Positions 44,174 through 53,791 of a stretch of 64,000 nt of DNA are shown here, piece after piece. The stretch's first letter is position 1; each line of letters opens with the position of its first letter. A model generated the notes under the pieces. That model did not search any database, had not been told where the DNA came from, and worked only from the letters and a program-made list of their open reading frames with translations. The position numbers and the translations under genes were made by a program. Source of the stretch: Pseudomonas sp. GGS8 (lineage in GTDB: Bacteria; Pseudomonadota; Gammaproteobacteria; Pseudomonadales; Pseudomonadaceae); NCBI RefSeq assembly GCF_024168645.1, contig NZ_JALJWF010000001.1, forward strand, positions 3,847,501 to 3,911,500. The letters are read 5' to 3'.

Positions 44174-44869
44174 ATGAGTGCACCCTTGGATGAGTTCGGT
44201 CCGATCAAGGCCGTGATTTTCGATATGGACGGTTTGCTGCTGGACACCGAGGGCATTTACACCGAGGTCACGTCCATCATTGCCGAGCGCTATGGGCGGA
44301 CCTTCGACTGGAGCGTCAAACAGAACATCATCGGCCGTGGCGCGGGTGATCTGGCGCGCTATGTGGTCGAGGCGCTGGACCTGCCGATCACTGCCGAAGA
44401 GTTTCTGGTGATCCGCGAGCCCTTGATGCGCGAGCGTTTTCCGACGGCGCTGGCGATGCCCGGTGCAGAGGAACTGGTTCGGCACTTGAAGGCCAACAAC
44501 GTTCCTATCGCGGTGGGCACCAGTTCTTCGCGTCAGTCGTTTGGTCAGAAAACCACCTTGCACCGCGACTGGTTCGCGCTGTTTGACTTCATCGTCACCG
44601 CTGACGACCCGGAAGTGGGGGCGGCGAAACCGGCGCCGGATATTTTCCTGACGGCGGCGCGACGTCTTGGGGTCGCGCCCCAGGATTGTCTGGTGTTCGA
44701 GGATTCGCCGTTCGGCGTCACTGCAGCCAAAGCGGCAGGAATGACGGCGATTGCGGTACCGGATGCGGCGATGGCCGACGAAAAGTACGCACACGCCGAT
44801 GGCATTCTTCGTACGTTGAAGGCGTTCAAGCCCAGCGCATGTGGCTTGCCGGCGCTTGAGTGGGCCTGA
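44174..44869 (+). CDS. HAD-superfamily phosphatase (beta-phosphoglucomutase/HDHD1-like)
   Basis: A 231-aa HAD hydrolase with the nucleophile motif FDMDGLLLDTE (Asp17, Asp19), motif II GTSSS, Lys in GAAKPAPDIF and the acidic motif IV in VFEDSPFGVTAAKAAGM. A helical cap lies between residues about 30 and 95. It should remove phosphate from a small sugar or nucleoside phosphate. Alone between the rhs gene and a bidirectional terminator. Substrate unknown. Confidence 0.92.
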   Translation: MSAPLDEFGPIKAVIFDMDGLLLDTEGIYTEVTSIIAERYGRTFDWSVKQNIIGRGAGDLARYVVEALDLPITAEEFLVIREPLMRERFPTALAMPGAEELVRHLKANNVPIAVGTSSSRQSFGQKTTLHRDWFALFDFIVTADDPEVGAAKPAPDIFLTAARRLGVAPQDCLVFEDSPFGVTAAKAAGMTAIAVPDAAMADEKYAHADGILRTLKAFKPSACGLPALEWA

Positions 44870-44890
44870 CCATTCGATAATCCCTGCCAC

Positions 44891-44922
44891 AAAAACGCCG
44901 GCAATCGATTGCCGGCGTTTTT
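44891..44922. terminator. Bidirectional intrinsic terminator
   Basis: A perfect palindrome built on AACGCCGGCAATCGATTGCC with A-run left and T-run right. It ends both the HAD gene (plus) and the SDR gene (minus), which converge here. Confidence 0.92.
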
Positions 44923-44941
44923 ATTTCAGCCGAGCGGTGTA

Positions 44942-45688
44942 TCAGGCGCCGAAACCACCGTCGATGGTCAGGCTGGCACCGGTGATGTAGCCGGCTTCGG
45001 GACCGACAAGGTAGGCGACGAAGCTGGCGATTTCTTCCGCTTTGCCGTAGCGACCCACGGCCATCAGCGGGATCAGGCTATCAGCGAAGTCGCCGCTGGC
45101 AGGGTTCATATCGGTGTCGACCGGGCCCGGTTGCACGTTGTTGATGGTGATACCTCGTGGGCCGAGGTCGCGAGCCAGGCCTTTGGTCAGGCCGACCAGC
45201 GCCGATTTACTCATGGCGTACGGGCCGCCACCGGCGAAAGGCATGCGCTCGGCATTGGTGCTGCCGATGTTGATGATGCGACCGCCTTCGGTCATATGTT
45301 TGGCCGCTTCCTGGGTGGCGATGAACACGCTGCGTACATTGATGGCCAGGGTTTGGTCGAAGTCTTCGAGTTTGAAGTCTTCCAGCGGTGCGATGGCCAG
45401 AACGCCTGCGTTGTTGACCAGGATGTCCAGGCGACCGAAGGCTTCGACGGTGGCGTTGACGGCATTGCGAATGGCCACTGCATCGGTGCTGTCGGCCTTG
45501 ATGGCCAAGGCTTTGCCGCCGGCGGAGATGATGCTGTTTTGCAGGTCTTCGGCTTTGGCGGTAGAGCTGACATAGGTGAAGGCGACGGCTGCGCCTTCGG
45601 CGGCCAGGCGTTTGACGATGGCAGCACCGATGCCGCGTGAACCGCCTTGAATCAGAGCTACTTTGCCGCTGAGGTGTTGAGTGGTCAT
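44942..45688 (-). CDS. Short-chain dehydrogenase/reductase
   Basis: A 248-aa classical SDR: NAD(P) loop GGSRGIGAAI, NNAG (NNAGVLAI), Ser of the active site in INIGSTNAERM, catalytic YAMSK, and C-terminal GYITGASLTIDGGFGA. GGAG lies 7 bases before ATG 45688. It is divergent from a LysR gene with a spacer of about 124 bp. Likely reduces a carbonyl or oxidises an alcohol; substrate unknown. Confidence 0.93.
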   Translation of the reverse strand: MTTQHLSGKVALIQGGSRGIGAAIVKRLAAEGAAVAFTYVSSTAKAEDLQNSIISAGGKALAIKADSTDAVAIRNAVNATVEAFGRLDILVNNAGVLAIAPLEDFKLEDFDQTLAINVRSVFIATQEAAKHMTEGGRIINIGSTNAERMPFAGGGPYAMSKSALVGLTKGLARDLGPRGITINNVQPGPVDTDMNPASGDFADSLIPLMAVGRYGKAEEIASFVAYLVGPEAGYITGASLTIDGGFGA

Positions 45689-45812
45689 GTCGATCTCCAG
45701 AAGTTCAAGGCAGGCTGCCATGTTGTCGGAGTCGAGTATCGGCTTCGCATTACCCTCGGGGTAGACCGTGATTGCTATAGTCTGTGTAAACCAGAAGTTT
45801 ATAGTGGCGCTT

Positions 45813-46736
45813 ATGGAAACCTTCAGCAGTATCGAATGCTTCGTGCGCAGCGCCGAGGTCGGCAGCTTCGCCGAAGCCGCGCGGCGCTTGAGCCTGACAC
45901 CGGCGGCGGTGGGCAAGAGTGTCGCCAAGCTGGAGGCGCGACTCGGCGTGCGGTTGTTCCAGCGTAGCACGCGTAGCCTGACGCTGACCGAGGCCGGCCA
46001 GCTGTTTCTCGGCGAAGTCAGCACCAGCCTGCACACGATCCAGAATGCCGTGGCCAACCTGGCCAGCGCCGAAGGACGTCCGGCGGGAACGCTGAAGGTC
46101 AGCATGGGCACGGTGTTCGGGCGTTTGTACATCGTGCCGTTGCTTGGAGAGTTTTTGCGGCGCTTTCCGGCGATCAATCCCGACTGGCATTTCGACAACC
46201 GTCAGGTCGACCTGATCGGCCAGGGCTTCGATGCGGCGATTGGTGGCGGATTCGAACTGCCTCAGGGCGTGGTGGCGCGCAAGCTGACGCCCGCCCATCG
46301 AGTGTTGGTGGCTTCAGCCGAATACCTGGCGGGGTACGAGGCGATCATCGAGCCCGACGACCTGCAGCACCACGATGGCATCCTGATACGGTCGCCGCAG
46401 ACGGGGCGCGTGCGTTCCTGGCAGTTGACCAGTCGCAACCGGCAACACAATCCGCTGATGCTCAAGGCGCGGATGACCATGAGCGATTCGGAAGCGGCCT
46501 GCGCCACGGCGGCCCAGGGTTTGGGCATTGCGCTGGTGAGCATGCCATTCGCCGTGGGCTATCTGGACGCCGGGACCTTGCAGCGGGTGTTGCCCGACTG
46601 GTACGTCGACGATGGCAACATCTCCATCTATTACGCCGAGCACAAACTGCTGCCGGGCAAGACCCGGGCGTTTGTCGATTTCATCATTGAACAGTTTGCC
46701 GAGCGGGGGTTGGGACAGCGGTTTAGTGCGCTTTGA
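45813..46736 (+). CDS. LysR-family regulator
   Basis: A 307-aa LysR regulator beginning METFSSIECFVRSAEVGSFA. HTH region LTPAAVGKSVAKLEARLGVR and a CrgA-like effector domain (FDAAIGGGFELPQGVVARKL). The start ATG at 45813 fits the family length; the longer frame from 45768 does not. Probably controls the adjacent divergent SDR gene. Confidence 0.92.
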   Translation: METFSSIECFVRSAEVGSFAEAARRLSLTPAAVGKSVAKLEARLGVRLFQRSTRSLTLTEAGQLFLGEVSTSLHTIQNAVANLASAEGRPAGTLKVSMGTVFGRLYIVPLLGEFLRRFPAINPDWHFDNRQVDLIGQGFDAAIGGGFELPQGVVARKLTPAHRVLVASAEYLAGYEAIIEPDDLQHHDGILIRSPQTGRVRSWQLTSRNRQHNPLMLKARMTMSDSEAACATAAQGLGIALVSMPFAVGYLDAGTLQRVLPDWYVDDGNISIYYAEHKLLPGKTRAFVDFIIEQFAERGLGQRFSAL

Positions 46737-46762
46737 ATATGGCTTAAGACCGAGGTGTGGCC

Positions 46763-46853
46763 ATCGCGGGCAAGCCTCGCTCCCACAGGGTTTTGTGTCG
46801 TACCAGGGTGATGTAAACGACGCAAAACCTGTGGGAGCGGGCTTGTCCGCGAT
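46763..46853. repeat. REP doublet
   Basis: Two facing REP units (ATCGCGGGCAAGCCTCGCTC and GAGCGGGCTTGTCCGCGAT) between the LysR gene and the racemase gene. Confidence 0.9.
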
Positions 46854-46868
46854 GAACGATAACGCGGT

Positions 46869-47597
46869 CTAGCGCCCAAACCGCCCCGGCCAACCCATAA
46901 TGGTCTTCGGTCGCGGCGTCGCATACGTCCGCACTTTCGACGTCGACAACCCCAACCGCACCAGTGATTCGGCAATGGTCACCGCCGCCGTCACGCCATC
47001 CACCACCGGCACACCGGTGCGCTGACGAATCTGTTCATCCAGCCCGGCCATGCCGCCGCAGCCCAGGCAAATTACCTCGGCCTTGTCTTCGCTCACCGCC
47101 AATTCCGCCTGGCGGACAATCGCCTTCAGCGCACGCTCTGGATCGGACTCCAGCTCCAGCACCGCCAGCCCACTGGCCCGCACCGACGCACAACGGTCCC
47201 AGAGCCCGGAGAGTTTGAGGCGATCCTCGATCAGCGGCACGGTGCGGTCCAGGGTGGTGACCACCGAATAGGCATGGCCGAGGAACATCGCGGTGCTGGC
47301 GCCGGCATCGGTGATGTCCACCACCGGCACGTTGAGCAACTCCTGCAAACCTTCGCGGCCGTGCTCGCCATAGCCGGCCTGAATCACCGCATCGAAGGGC
47401 TGGTCGTAGGACATGACCCGGTCCATCACGGCGATGGCGGCCAGGTAGCTCTCGAAATTGCCTTCAATGGAATCGGCGCCGAAATGCGGGGTCAGGCCGA
47501 TGATTTCCGTGCCGGGCGCGGCCACGGACTGCGCTTGACGGGCGATGGCCTGAGTAATGGATTCGGTGGTGTTGACGTTGACCACGAGAATTCGCAT
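46869..47597 (-). CDS. Asp/Glu/hydantoin racemase family protein
   Basis: A 242-aa member of the Asp/Glu/hydantoin racemase superfamily. It starts MRILVVNVNTTESITQAIAR, has the first catalytic Cys region replaced by IQAGYGEHG, VVDITDAGAS, and the second Cys in ICLGCGGMAGL. Relatives racemise hydantoins or decarboxylate malonates. Directly upstream lies the tail of an NCS1-type transporter, which suggests a former hydantoin or pyrimidine-base uptake pair. Because the first Cys is not obvious, racemase activity is uncertain. Confidence 0.85.
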   Translation of the reverse strand: MRILVVNVNTTESITQAIARQAQSVAAPGTEIIGLTPHFGADSIEGNFESYLAAIAVMDRVMSYDQPFDAVIQAGYGEHGREGLQELLNVPVVDITDAGASTAMFLGHAYSVVTTLDRTVPLIEDRLKLSGLWDRCASVRASGLAVLELESDPERALKAIVRQAELAVSEDKAEVICLGCGGMAGLDEQIRQRTGVPVVDGVTAAVTIAESLVRLGLSTSKVRTYATPRPKTIMGWPGRFGR

Positions 47598-47656
47598 GGG
47601 AGGTCCTTTTATAGCGAGGTGGTTCTGCGGCCCGACGTTGGCGGGCCGCCCGGGGA

Positions 47657-47768
47657 TCAATGGCTGACGTTATCGACCGAGATGGCTTCACCGCTGACAT
47701 CTGCGTAGTAAGGCTGCCGTTTGGCGATGATCAGGTAGAGCATCCCTGCAATACCGGCGCCAATCAGC
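47657..47768 (-). pseudogene. C-terminal fragment of an NCS1-type (hydantoin/nucleobase) transporter
   Basis: On minus, the frame reads LIGAGIAGMLYLIIAKRQPY, then YADVSGEAISVDNVSH and TGA (47657-47659). This looks like the last membrane helix and tail of a cytosine/purine/hydantoin permease. A stop and unrelated sequence lie just upstream, so the rest of the gene has been deleted. It is in the correct place for a transporter preceding the racemase gene. Confidence 0.55.
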
Positions 47769-47913
47769 TATTTCGATGGGGGTTGTATGGGAATGATCGA
47801 CTGAGGGAGTCAGGGCCAGAGGGATGTAACTTTTTGGGGCGTATAAACAAAAAGTGCGCACAGCTATGGCGCTTATGGTGACATTTCTGTGTACACATTT
47901 TTTAAGATCAAAG

Positions 47914-47980
47914 GATCGCAGGCTTCGCCAGCTCCTACAGGGGAATAGTGCTCATCTGTAGGAGCTGCCGCAGGCTGCGA
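47914..47980. repeat. REP-like doublet, second type
   Basis: GATCGCAGGCTTCGCCAGCT and its near-complement ending AGCTGCCGCAGGCTGCGAT face each other beside cysH. The core differs from the other REPs in the window. Confidence 0.8.
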
Positions 47981-47984
47981 TATT

Positions 47985-48725
47985 TTAAGCTTTGGACTTG
48001 CCGATGATGTTCCCGGCATGCAGCCCGCATTCTTTCTGCGTGGCTTCTTCCCACCACCAACGACCTTCGCGCTCATGCTGGTTCGGCAGCACCGGACGGG
48101 TGCAAGGCTCGCAACCAATGCTGATGAACCCGCGTTCATGCAGGCTGTTGTACGGCAACTCCAGCATGCGGATGTAACCCCATATCTCTTCGCTGGTCAT
48201 CTGTGCCAACGGGTTGAACTTGTACAGGGTACGTTCCGGGGTGGAAAACGCGGTGTCGATTTCCAGCACCGCGACGGCGCTGCGGGTGCCTGGGCTCTGG
48301 TCCCGACGCTGGCCGGTGGCCCAAGCGGTCACGCCAGACAGTTTGCGACGCAGCGGCTCGATCTTGCGAATACCGCAGCACTCGCCATGGCCGTCCTTGT
48401 AGAAGCTGAACAGGCCTTTTTCCTTCACAAAAGGTTCGAGTTTGGTGTAGTCCGGCGATACCACCTCGATATCGATCTTGTAGTGCTCACGCACCTGCTC
48501 GATGAAGCGGTAGGTCTCGGGATGCAAGCGGCCGGTGTCGAGGCTGAACACTTTGACGTTCTTGTTCAGCTTCCAGGCCATGTCCACCAGCACCACATCC
48601 TCGGCGCCGCTGAAAGATATCCACAGGTCATCGCCGAACTCGGCGAACGCGAGTTTCAGGATGTCCTGGGCGGATTTGTTGGCATAAGTCGTGGCGAGTT
48701 CCACGACATCGAACGATGGGCTCAT
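47985..48725 (-). CDS. cysH: Adenylyl-sulfate (APS) reductase
   Basis: A 246-aa CysH that reduces APS to sulfite in assimilatory sulfate reduction, using thioredoxin. It has the PP-loop-like [14 protein letters not shown], the Fe-S cysteines in [11 protein letters not shown] and IGCEPCTRP, and a redox Cys in the tail ECGLH. The double-Cys motifs mark the [4Fe-4S] APS-reductase type of pseudomonads rather than the PAPS type of enteric bacteria. Divergent from thrH. Confidence 0.95.
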   Translation of the reverse strand: MSPSFDVVELATTYANKSAQDILKLAFAEFGDDLWISFSGAEDVVLVDMAWKLNKNVKVFSLDTGRLHPETYRFIEQVREHYKIDIEVVSPDYTKLEPFVKEKGLFSFYKDGHGECCGIRKIEPLRRKLSGVTAWATGQRRDQSPGTRSAVAVLEIDTAFSTPERTLYKFNPLAQMTSEEIWGYIRMLELPYNSLHERGFISIGCEPCTRPVLPNQHEREGRWWWEEATQKECGLHAGNIIGKSKA

Positions 48726-48896
48726 CAGGGCGGCTTCCTACAGGTCGGTGGCGCTGGGCGCTCTATATGTGCCGATGGTAACAAAATCCTGCGGCGGCTG
48801 GTGCCCCCTCTGCGTTGCGCGGAGGGGGGCGAGTCGCTAGAGTTCGGCAGTCCTTTTGCTCGCTCGACTCATAAACAATACCAATGGGAGTGTCTT

Positions 48897-49514
48897 GTGG
48901 AAATTGCCTGTCTGGATCTTGAAGGTGTGCTGGTCCCGGAAATCTGGATCGCCTTTGCCGAAAAAACCGGGATCGAGTCCCTCCGGGCCACCACTCGGGA
49001 CATTCCCGACTACGACGTGTTGATGAAGCAGCGCTTGCGGATTCTCGACGAGCACGGCCTGAAGCTCTCCGACATCCAGGAAGTGATCGCCACGCTCAAG
49101 CCTCTGGAAGGCGCCAGCGAATTTGTCGACTGGCTGCGTGAGCGCTTTCAGGTGGTGATTCTGTCGGACACCTTTTACGAATTCTCCCAGCCGCTGATGC
49201 GTCAACTGGGCTTCCCTACGTTGCTTTGCCATCGTCTGATGACTGACGATACCGGTCGGGTCACGGGCTATCAGTTGCGTCAGAAAGATCCCAAACGCCA
49301 GTCGGTTTTGGCGTTCAAGAGCCTCTACTACCGAGTGATCGCGGCGGGTGACTCCTACAACGACACCACGATGCTGGGCGAGGCGGATGCCGGGATTCTG
49401 TTCCATGCGCCGGACAATGTGATTCGCGAGTTCCCGCAGTTCCCGGCGGTGCACAGCTTTGCCGAGTTGAAACAGGAATTCATCAAGGCTTCCAACAGGA
49501 CCTTGAGTTTGTAA
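48897..49514 (+). CDS. thrH: ThrH phosphoserine phosphatase / homoserine phosphotransferase
   Basis: A 205-aa HAD enzyme of the ThrH type. It has the nucleophile motif ACLDLEGVLVPE, ILSDTFYEF and the motif IV AAGDSYNDTTML. Pseudomonad ThrH transfers phosphate from phosphoserine to homoserine and can hydrolyse phosphoserine. The start is GTG at 48897, with GGGAG six bases before it; no ATG fits. Single gene. Confidence 0.96.
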   Translation: MEIACLDLEGVLVPEIWIAFAEKTGIESLRATTRDIPDYDVLMKQRLRILDEHGLKLSDIQEVIATLKPLEGASEFVDWLRERFQVVILSDTFYEFSQPLMRQLGFPTLLCHRLMTDDTGRVTGYQLRQKDPKRQSVLAFKSLYYRVIAAGDSYNDTTMLGEADAGILFHAPDNVIREFPQFPAVHSFAELKQEFIKASNRTLSL

Positions 49515-49522
49515 ACACAACA

Positions 49523-49671
49523 CTGTGGCGAGGGGGCTTGTCGGAACGCCGCATCGCCCCGTTCGGCTGCGAAGCAGTCGCAAACCGGTGCATGCGTTCT
49601 ATTTGAAGATTCGCGGTGTCGGGTTTTAGGGGCGCTTCGCACCCCAACGGGGGCAAGCCCCCTCGCCACAG
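49523..49671. repeat. REP doublet
   Basis: Facing units GTGGCGAGGGGGCTTGTCGG and GGGGCAAGCCCCCTCGCCAC between thrH and pabB (convergent), about 150 bp apart in total. Confidence 0.88.
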
Positions 49672-49681
49672 AAGTGCGGTA

Positions 49682-51019
49682 TCAGAGGTTCTGCAAGGTA
49701 TCGAGCAACACCTTCACCTTGGTTATCGACTCCTGATATTCCGCCTGCCAGTCCGAATCCGCGACGATCCCGCCGCCGCCCCAGCAGCAGACCTGCCCAT
49801 CCTTGACCAGCAAGCTGCGGATGGCGATGGAACTGTCCATCTCCCCGCGTACGTCCAGATACAGCAATGAGCCGCAGTACAACCCGCGACGCGTAGGTTC
49901 CAGCTCATCGATGATTTGCATGGCGCGAATCTTCGGTGCGCCGGTAATCGAGCCGCCGGGGAAGCTGCCGGCGATCAAATCCAGTGCATCCTTGTCATCC
50001 GCCAGTTCGCCGGTAACGCTGCTCACCAGGTGATGCACGTTCGGGTAGCTTTCCAGGCTGAACAATTCCGGCACCCGTACCGAACCGATGCGGCAGGTAC
50101 GACCCAGATCGTTACGCAGCAGATCGACGATCATCAGGTTTTCCGCGCGGTCCTTGGGGCTGGCCAGCAGTTCGGCGGCGTTCGCCGCATCTTCGGCAGC
50201 AGTCAGGCCGCGCGGGCGGGTGCCTTTGATCGGGCGGGTTTCGACGTGGCGTTCGCTGACTTTGACGAAGCGCTCCGGCGACAGGCTCAGCACCGCGCCG
50301 CCGTCGGGCAGGCACTGGAAGCCGGAAAACGGTGTCGGGCAGGCCGCCCGCAGTGCGCAATAGGCCGCCCACGGATCGCCCTGACATTGGGCGCGAAAGC
50401 GCTGGGCGAAGTTGACCTGATAGCAGTCGCCGGCCTGGATGTACTGCTGAATGCGTTCGAAAGCTTGCCGATAGTCTTCGGCGCTCAGGTCGGCGCTCAT
50501 CGGGCCGTCCAGTTTGAATGGCTCGATGTTCTCGGTCGCGGGTTGAGCGAAGAGTTCGATCAGTCGTTGTCGTTCGCTATCGATCAGTGTCGGGTGGAAC
50601 ACCAATTGACTGGTGGCCATGTGGTGATCGCTGATCAATGCCCAGGCGTAGAGCCCGAAACGTGCGTCGGGCAACTGCAGGTCGTCCCTTGCCTGGCTCG
50701 GCAGGTTTTCCAGATGCCGGCCGAAGTCGTAGCTCAGGTAGCCGATCAGGCCGCCGGCGAAGGGCAGGTCGTCAGGGACAGTTGCTTCACCGAGCCGTGT
50801 GAGGTTATTGCGAAGGCGTTGCAGGAAATGGCTGCCGCTTTCATCCGGCAACACCGTCAGTTGCTCCAGCGGCCAGGCGCTGAGCAGGTCAAAACGCCCA
50901 CGTTCGGCGCTGGGCCGGCCGCTGTCGAGCAGCACGGCACCGGGGGCGTGACGAATCGCCGCGAAGTACTCGGCGGGGTTGGCGCGATAGGGCAGCGGGT
51001 GTACGGAACAGGTCAACAT
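49682..51019 (-). CDS. pabB: Aminodeoxychorismate synthase component I
   Basis: A 445-aa chorismate-utilising enzyme that, with the PabA glutaminase, makes 4-amino-4-deoxychorismate for folate. The PIKGTRPRG motif carries the Lys characteristic of PabB rather than the Ala of anthranilate synthase. Other family segments are RAENLMIVDLLRNDLGR, GGSITGAPKIRAM and RGLYCGSLLYLD. Single leftward gene between two REP doublets. Confidence 0.96.
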   Translation of the reverse strand: MLTCSVHPLPYRANPAEYFAAIRHAPGAVLLDSGRPSAERGRFDLLSAWPLEQLTVLPDESGSHFLQRLRNNLTRLGEATVPDDLPFAGGLIGYLSYDFGRHLENLPSQARDDLQLPDARFGLYAWALISDHHMATSQLVFHPTLIDSERQRLIELFAQPATENIEPFKLDGPMSADLSAEDYRQAFERIQQYIQAGDCYQVNFAQRFRAQCQGDPWAAYCALRAACPTPFSGFQCLPDGGAVLSLSPERFVKVSERHVETRPIKGTRPRGLTAAEDAANAAELLASPKDRAENLMIVDLLRNDLGRTCRIGSVRVPELFSLESYPNVHHLVSSVTGELADDKDALDLIAGSFPGGSITGAPKIRAMQIIDELEPTRRGLYCGSLLYLDVRGEMDSSIAIRSLLVKDGQVCCWGGGGIVADSDWQAEYQESITKVKVLLDTLQNL

Positions 51020-51128
51020 GGGCGGGGCAGATCAGCCATCGAGGCGGGGGAGCGATTGTAGTCCTCTGCAGGATTTGCTCCTAGAGGGGATGTCGGGGAT
51101 TGGCAGGTTGAGAGCAGCTGCGCAAGAC

Positions 51129-51263
51129 CTGTGGCGAGGGGGCTTGCCCCCGTTGGGTTGCGCAGCGACCCCACGTCATTCTCCCCCGGTGTATCAGATA
51201 ACCCGCATTAGCCGGTTTTACGACTGCTGCGCAGCCGAACGGGGGCAAGCCCCCTCGCCACAG
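51129..51263. repeat. REP doublet
   Basis: GTGGCGAGGGGGCTTGCCCC and its complement GGGGCAAGCCCCCTCGCCAC face each other in the pabB upstream region, next to the ATP-grasp gene's stop. Confidence 0.9.
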
Positions 51264-51264
51264 G

Positions 51265-52251
51265 TCAGCCCTCAATCGTCGGAATATGCCCAAACAATTC
51301 TTGAACGAACGCCACACGTTCCTGCGCCGTTTCGGTGATCCCGCGCGCCTTCAGCTCTTCGAGTCGCGCCTCGACCGCGTGGGTACGCGACGTCAGCCCG
51401 CAATCGTTGGCGATCTGAATGTTCAACCCAGGCCGGGCGTTGAGCTCGAGAATCAGCGGTCCTTTTTCCTGGTCGAGCACCATGTCGACACCGATATAAC
51501 CCAGCCCACACAGCTCATAACAGCCGGCGGCAAGTTTCATGAAACCGTCCCAGTAGGGCAGTTGCACACCATCTACCGCGTTGGTGGTGTCCGGGTGTTT
51601 GTTGATGATGTTGTTCAGCCAGGTGCCGCGCAGTGTCAGGCCGGTGGCCAGATCGACACCGACGCCAATGGCGCCCTGGTGCAGGTTGGCCTTGCCGCCG
51701 GACTGGCGCGTCGGCAGGCGCAACATGGCCATCACCGGATAGCCCATCAGCACGATGATGCGGATGTCCGGCACGCCTTCATAGCTGATGCTTTTGAAGA
51801 TCTGGTCTGGGGTCACGCGGTATTCGATCAGCGCACGGTCGCGGTGCCCGCCCAGGGAATACAGGCCGGTGAGGATGCTCGAGATATGGTGCTCGAGTTC
51901 CTCATGGTCGATGATCTTGCCGGACACTGTGCGATAGCGCCCCTCGAACCGGTCGGCAACCACAATGATGCCGTCGCCGCCGGCACCTTGGGCCGGCTTG
52001 ATCACGAAGTCGGTGCGTCCGCCGATGATCTCCTTGAGGTTATCGATTTCCTTCTCGGTGGAGATCACGCCGTACAGCTCCGGCACGTGGATGCCGGCGG
52101 CGATGGCGCGCTCCTTGGTGATGATCTTGTCATCGACGATCGGGTACAGGCTGCGCTTGTTGTACTTGAGCACGTAGTCGGCGTTACGCCGATTGATCCC
52201 CATGATGCCCCGGGCCTCCAGGGCTTTCCAGGTCTTCCAGAGACCGAACAT
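51265..52251 (-). CDS. ATP-grasp alpha-L-glutamate ligase-like protein
   Basis: A 328-aa ATP-grasp protein of the family annotated as alpha-L-glutamate ligase-like. It has the ATP-binding FVIKPAQGAGGDGIIVV and the metal-binding end DMVLDQEKGPLILELNARPG. It should ligate an amino acid or peptide by an acyl-phosphate. It always travels with a transglutaminase-like membrane protein and a retropepsin-like protease, as here. The stop/start overlap with the membrane protein gene shows coupling. The peptide product is unknown. Confidence 0.9.
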   Translation of the reverse strand: MFGLWKTWKALEARGIMGINRRNADYVLKYNKRSLYPIVDDKIITKERAIAAGIHVPELYGVISTEKEIDNLKEIIGGRTDFVIKPAQGAGGDGIIVVADRFEGRYRTVSGKIIDHEELEHHISSILTGLYSLGGHRDRALIEYRVTPDQIFKSISYEGVPDIRIIVLMGYPVMAMLRLPTRQSGGKANLHQGAIGVGVDLATGLTLRGTWLNNIINKHPDTTNAVDGVQLPYWDGFMKLAAGCYELCGLGYIGVDMVLDQEKGPLILELNARPGLNIQIANDCGLTSRTHAVEARLEELKARGITETAQERVAFVQELFGHIPTIEG

Positions 52252-53786
52252 CAGGCGTCAACCTCCTTCAGGAAAGCCTTGAAGCGCACCAGTTCGGTCA
52301 GGCGGTAGCCGCGATAACGACCCATGGCCAGCATGAAGCCCACCAGGATCAGCAGGACCGCCGGGAAGGTGAATACGAAGTACACCAGTTCCGGCACGCT
52401 CATGATCAGGTGCGCCAGGGAGGCGGCGAACAGCGTGCCGATCGCCACTTTCATGGCATGGCCGCCACCGCGCTCTTCCCAGGTGATCGACAGGCGTTCG
52501 ATGGTCATGGTCAGAATCACCATCGGGAACAACGCCACCGACAACCCGCGCTCCAGGCCGAGTTTGTGGCTGAACAGGCTGATCGCCGCGATTAGCACCA
52601 CCACGAAGGTCAGCACCACCGACAGCCTCGGCAGCATTTGCAGTTTCAAATGTTCAAGGTAGGAACGCAGCGACAGCCCCAGCGCCGTGATGATGGTAAA
52701 CAGCACGATGCCGAAGCCGAGCTGGGTTTCCCGGAAGGCGAGGGCGATCAGCACCGGGGTAAAGGTGCCGAGTGTCTGAATGCCGATCAGGTTGCGCAGG
52801 ATCAGGATCACCAGCACGCCGATCGGGATCATCACCATGATCATGAAGGTCTGCTGGGTTTGCAACGGCAGGCCGTACAGCGAGTAATCGAGGAAATTGG
52901 CGTCGGAGTTTTCGTCGGTCAGCTTGGCCAGGCGAATGGCGTTCATTTCGCTGTTGTTCAGGCTGAAGGTGACGTTGGCTTTCTTGCCGCCATCGACGGT
53001 GATCAGGTTTTCATCGCCGGTCCACCACAGCAGGCGGTCGGTGGGCAGGCCCTGTTCGCCGGTTTCCGGGTTGAAGTACAGCCAGTCGGTGCCGTTGAAG
53101 CTGCGCAGCCAGAGTTCAGGCATTTGCGGCTGGTCGGCCACCAGGCGGATGGTGTGGACCTTTTCCACCGGGACGTGGGCGATGGACAGTACCAGCTCGA
53201 CGATTTTGGCTTTGTTCGCGGTGGACGGATCGCCGGCCAGCAGCAGTTTCACGTTGTCGTCGTTGAGATTGTTGACACGCTTGATGGCTTCGCCGATGAA
53301 GGTTTCGACGTCAGCCGAATGCTGGCGGATCGGCGCGAGCAGGGCTTCGGCGGCGATTTTTTCCGGGCCTTCGACGGCGATGCTGTCGCGGAAAGTCGGC
53401 CCTTTGACCTTGGATTTTTCACCGGTGTAACGCTTGGTCAGCACCAAGCGGTAATAAAGGGTCTGGTTGCCCTTGGCCCGGCGCGCCGACCAGGTGACCT
53501 TGCGGTTGCCGTCGATACGGTTCACCGCCACACCGTAGTTATTGGAAATGAAACTCTCGTTGAGGCTCACGTAGTCGCGACTCAGCGGCGGCACGAACAT
53601 CTGGATCTTGATCGGGTCTTTGGCGTTGGCGACGAACTCGACCTTGGCGTCGATGTTCCACAAGTCGTCCGTGGCGTCTTCAGTCACCGGAATACCGAGC
53701 ACGAAAATCTGATAGGCCGTAACTGAAATGCCCAGCACCACCAGGATGGCGATGAGCAATTTCAGATGAAGGGTAAGAGAGCGCAT
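52251..53786 (-). CDS. Inactive-transglutaminase/7-TM membrane protein
   Basis: A 511-aa protein. An N-terminal membrane helix (LLIAILVVLGISVTAYQIFV) is followed by a periplasmic transglutaminase-like domain reported as catalytically inactive in this family (residues about 30-300). About seven membrane segments follow (FMIMVMIPIGVLVILILRNL; LSVVLTFVVVLIAAISLFS; VLLILVGFMLAMGRYRGYRL). It acts in the inner membrane with the ATP-grasp and protease partners. Middle gene of the trio. Confidence 0.92.
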   Translation of the reverse strand: MRSLTLHLKLLIAILVVLGISVTAYQIFVLGIPVTEDATDDLWNIDAKVEFVANAKDPIKIQMFVPPLSRDYVSLNESFISNNYGVAVNRIDGNRKVTWSARRAKGNQTLYYRLVLTKRYTGEKSKVKGPTFRDSIAVEGPEKIAAEALLAPIRQHSADVETFIGEAIKRVNNLNDDNVKLLLAGDPSTANKAKIVELVLSIAHVPVEKVHTIRLVADQPQMPELWLRSFNGTDWLYFNPETGEQGLPTDRLLWWTGDENLITVDGGKKANVTFSLNNSEMNAIRLAKLTDENSDANFLDYSLYGLPLQTQQTFMIMVMIPIGVLVILILRNLIGIQTLGTFTPVLIALAFRETQLGFGIVLFTIITALGLSLRSYLEHLKLQMLPRLSVVLTFVVVLIAAISLFSHKLGLERGLSVALFPMVILTMTIERLSITWEERGGGHAMKVAIGTLFAASLAHLIMSVPELVYFVFTFPAVLLILVGFMLAMGRYRGYRLTELVRFKAFLKEVDA

Positions 53787-53791
53787 TGGAA

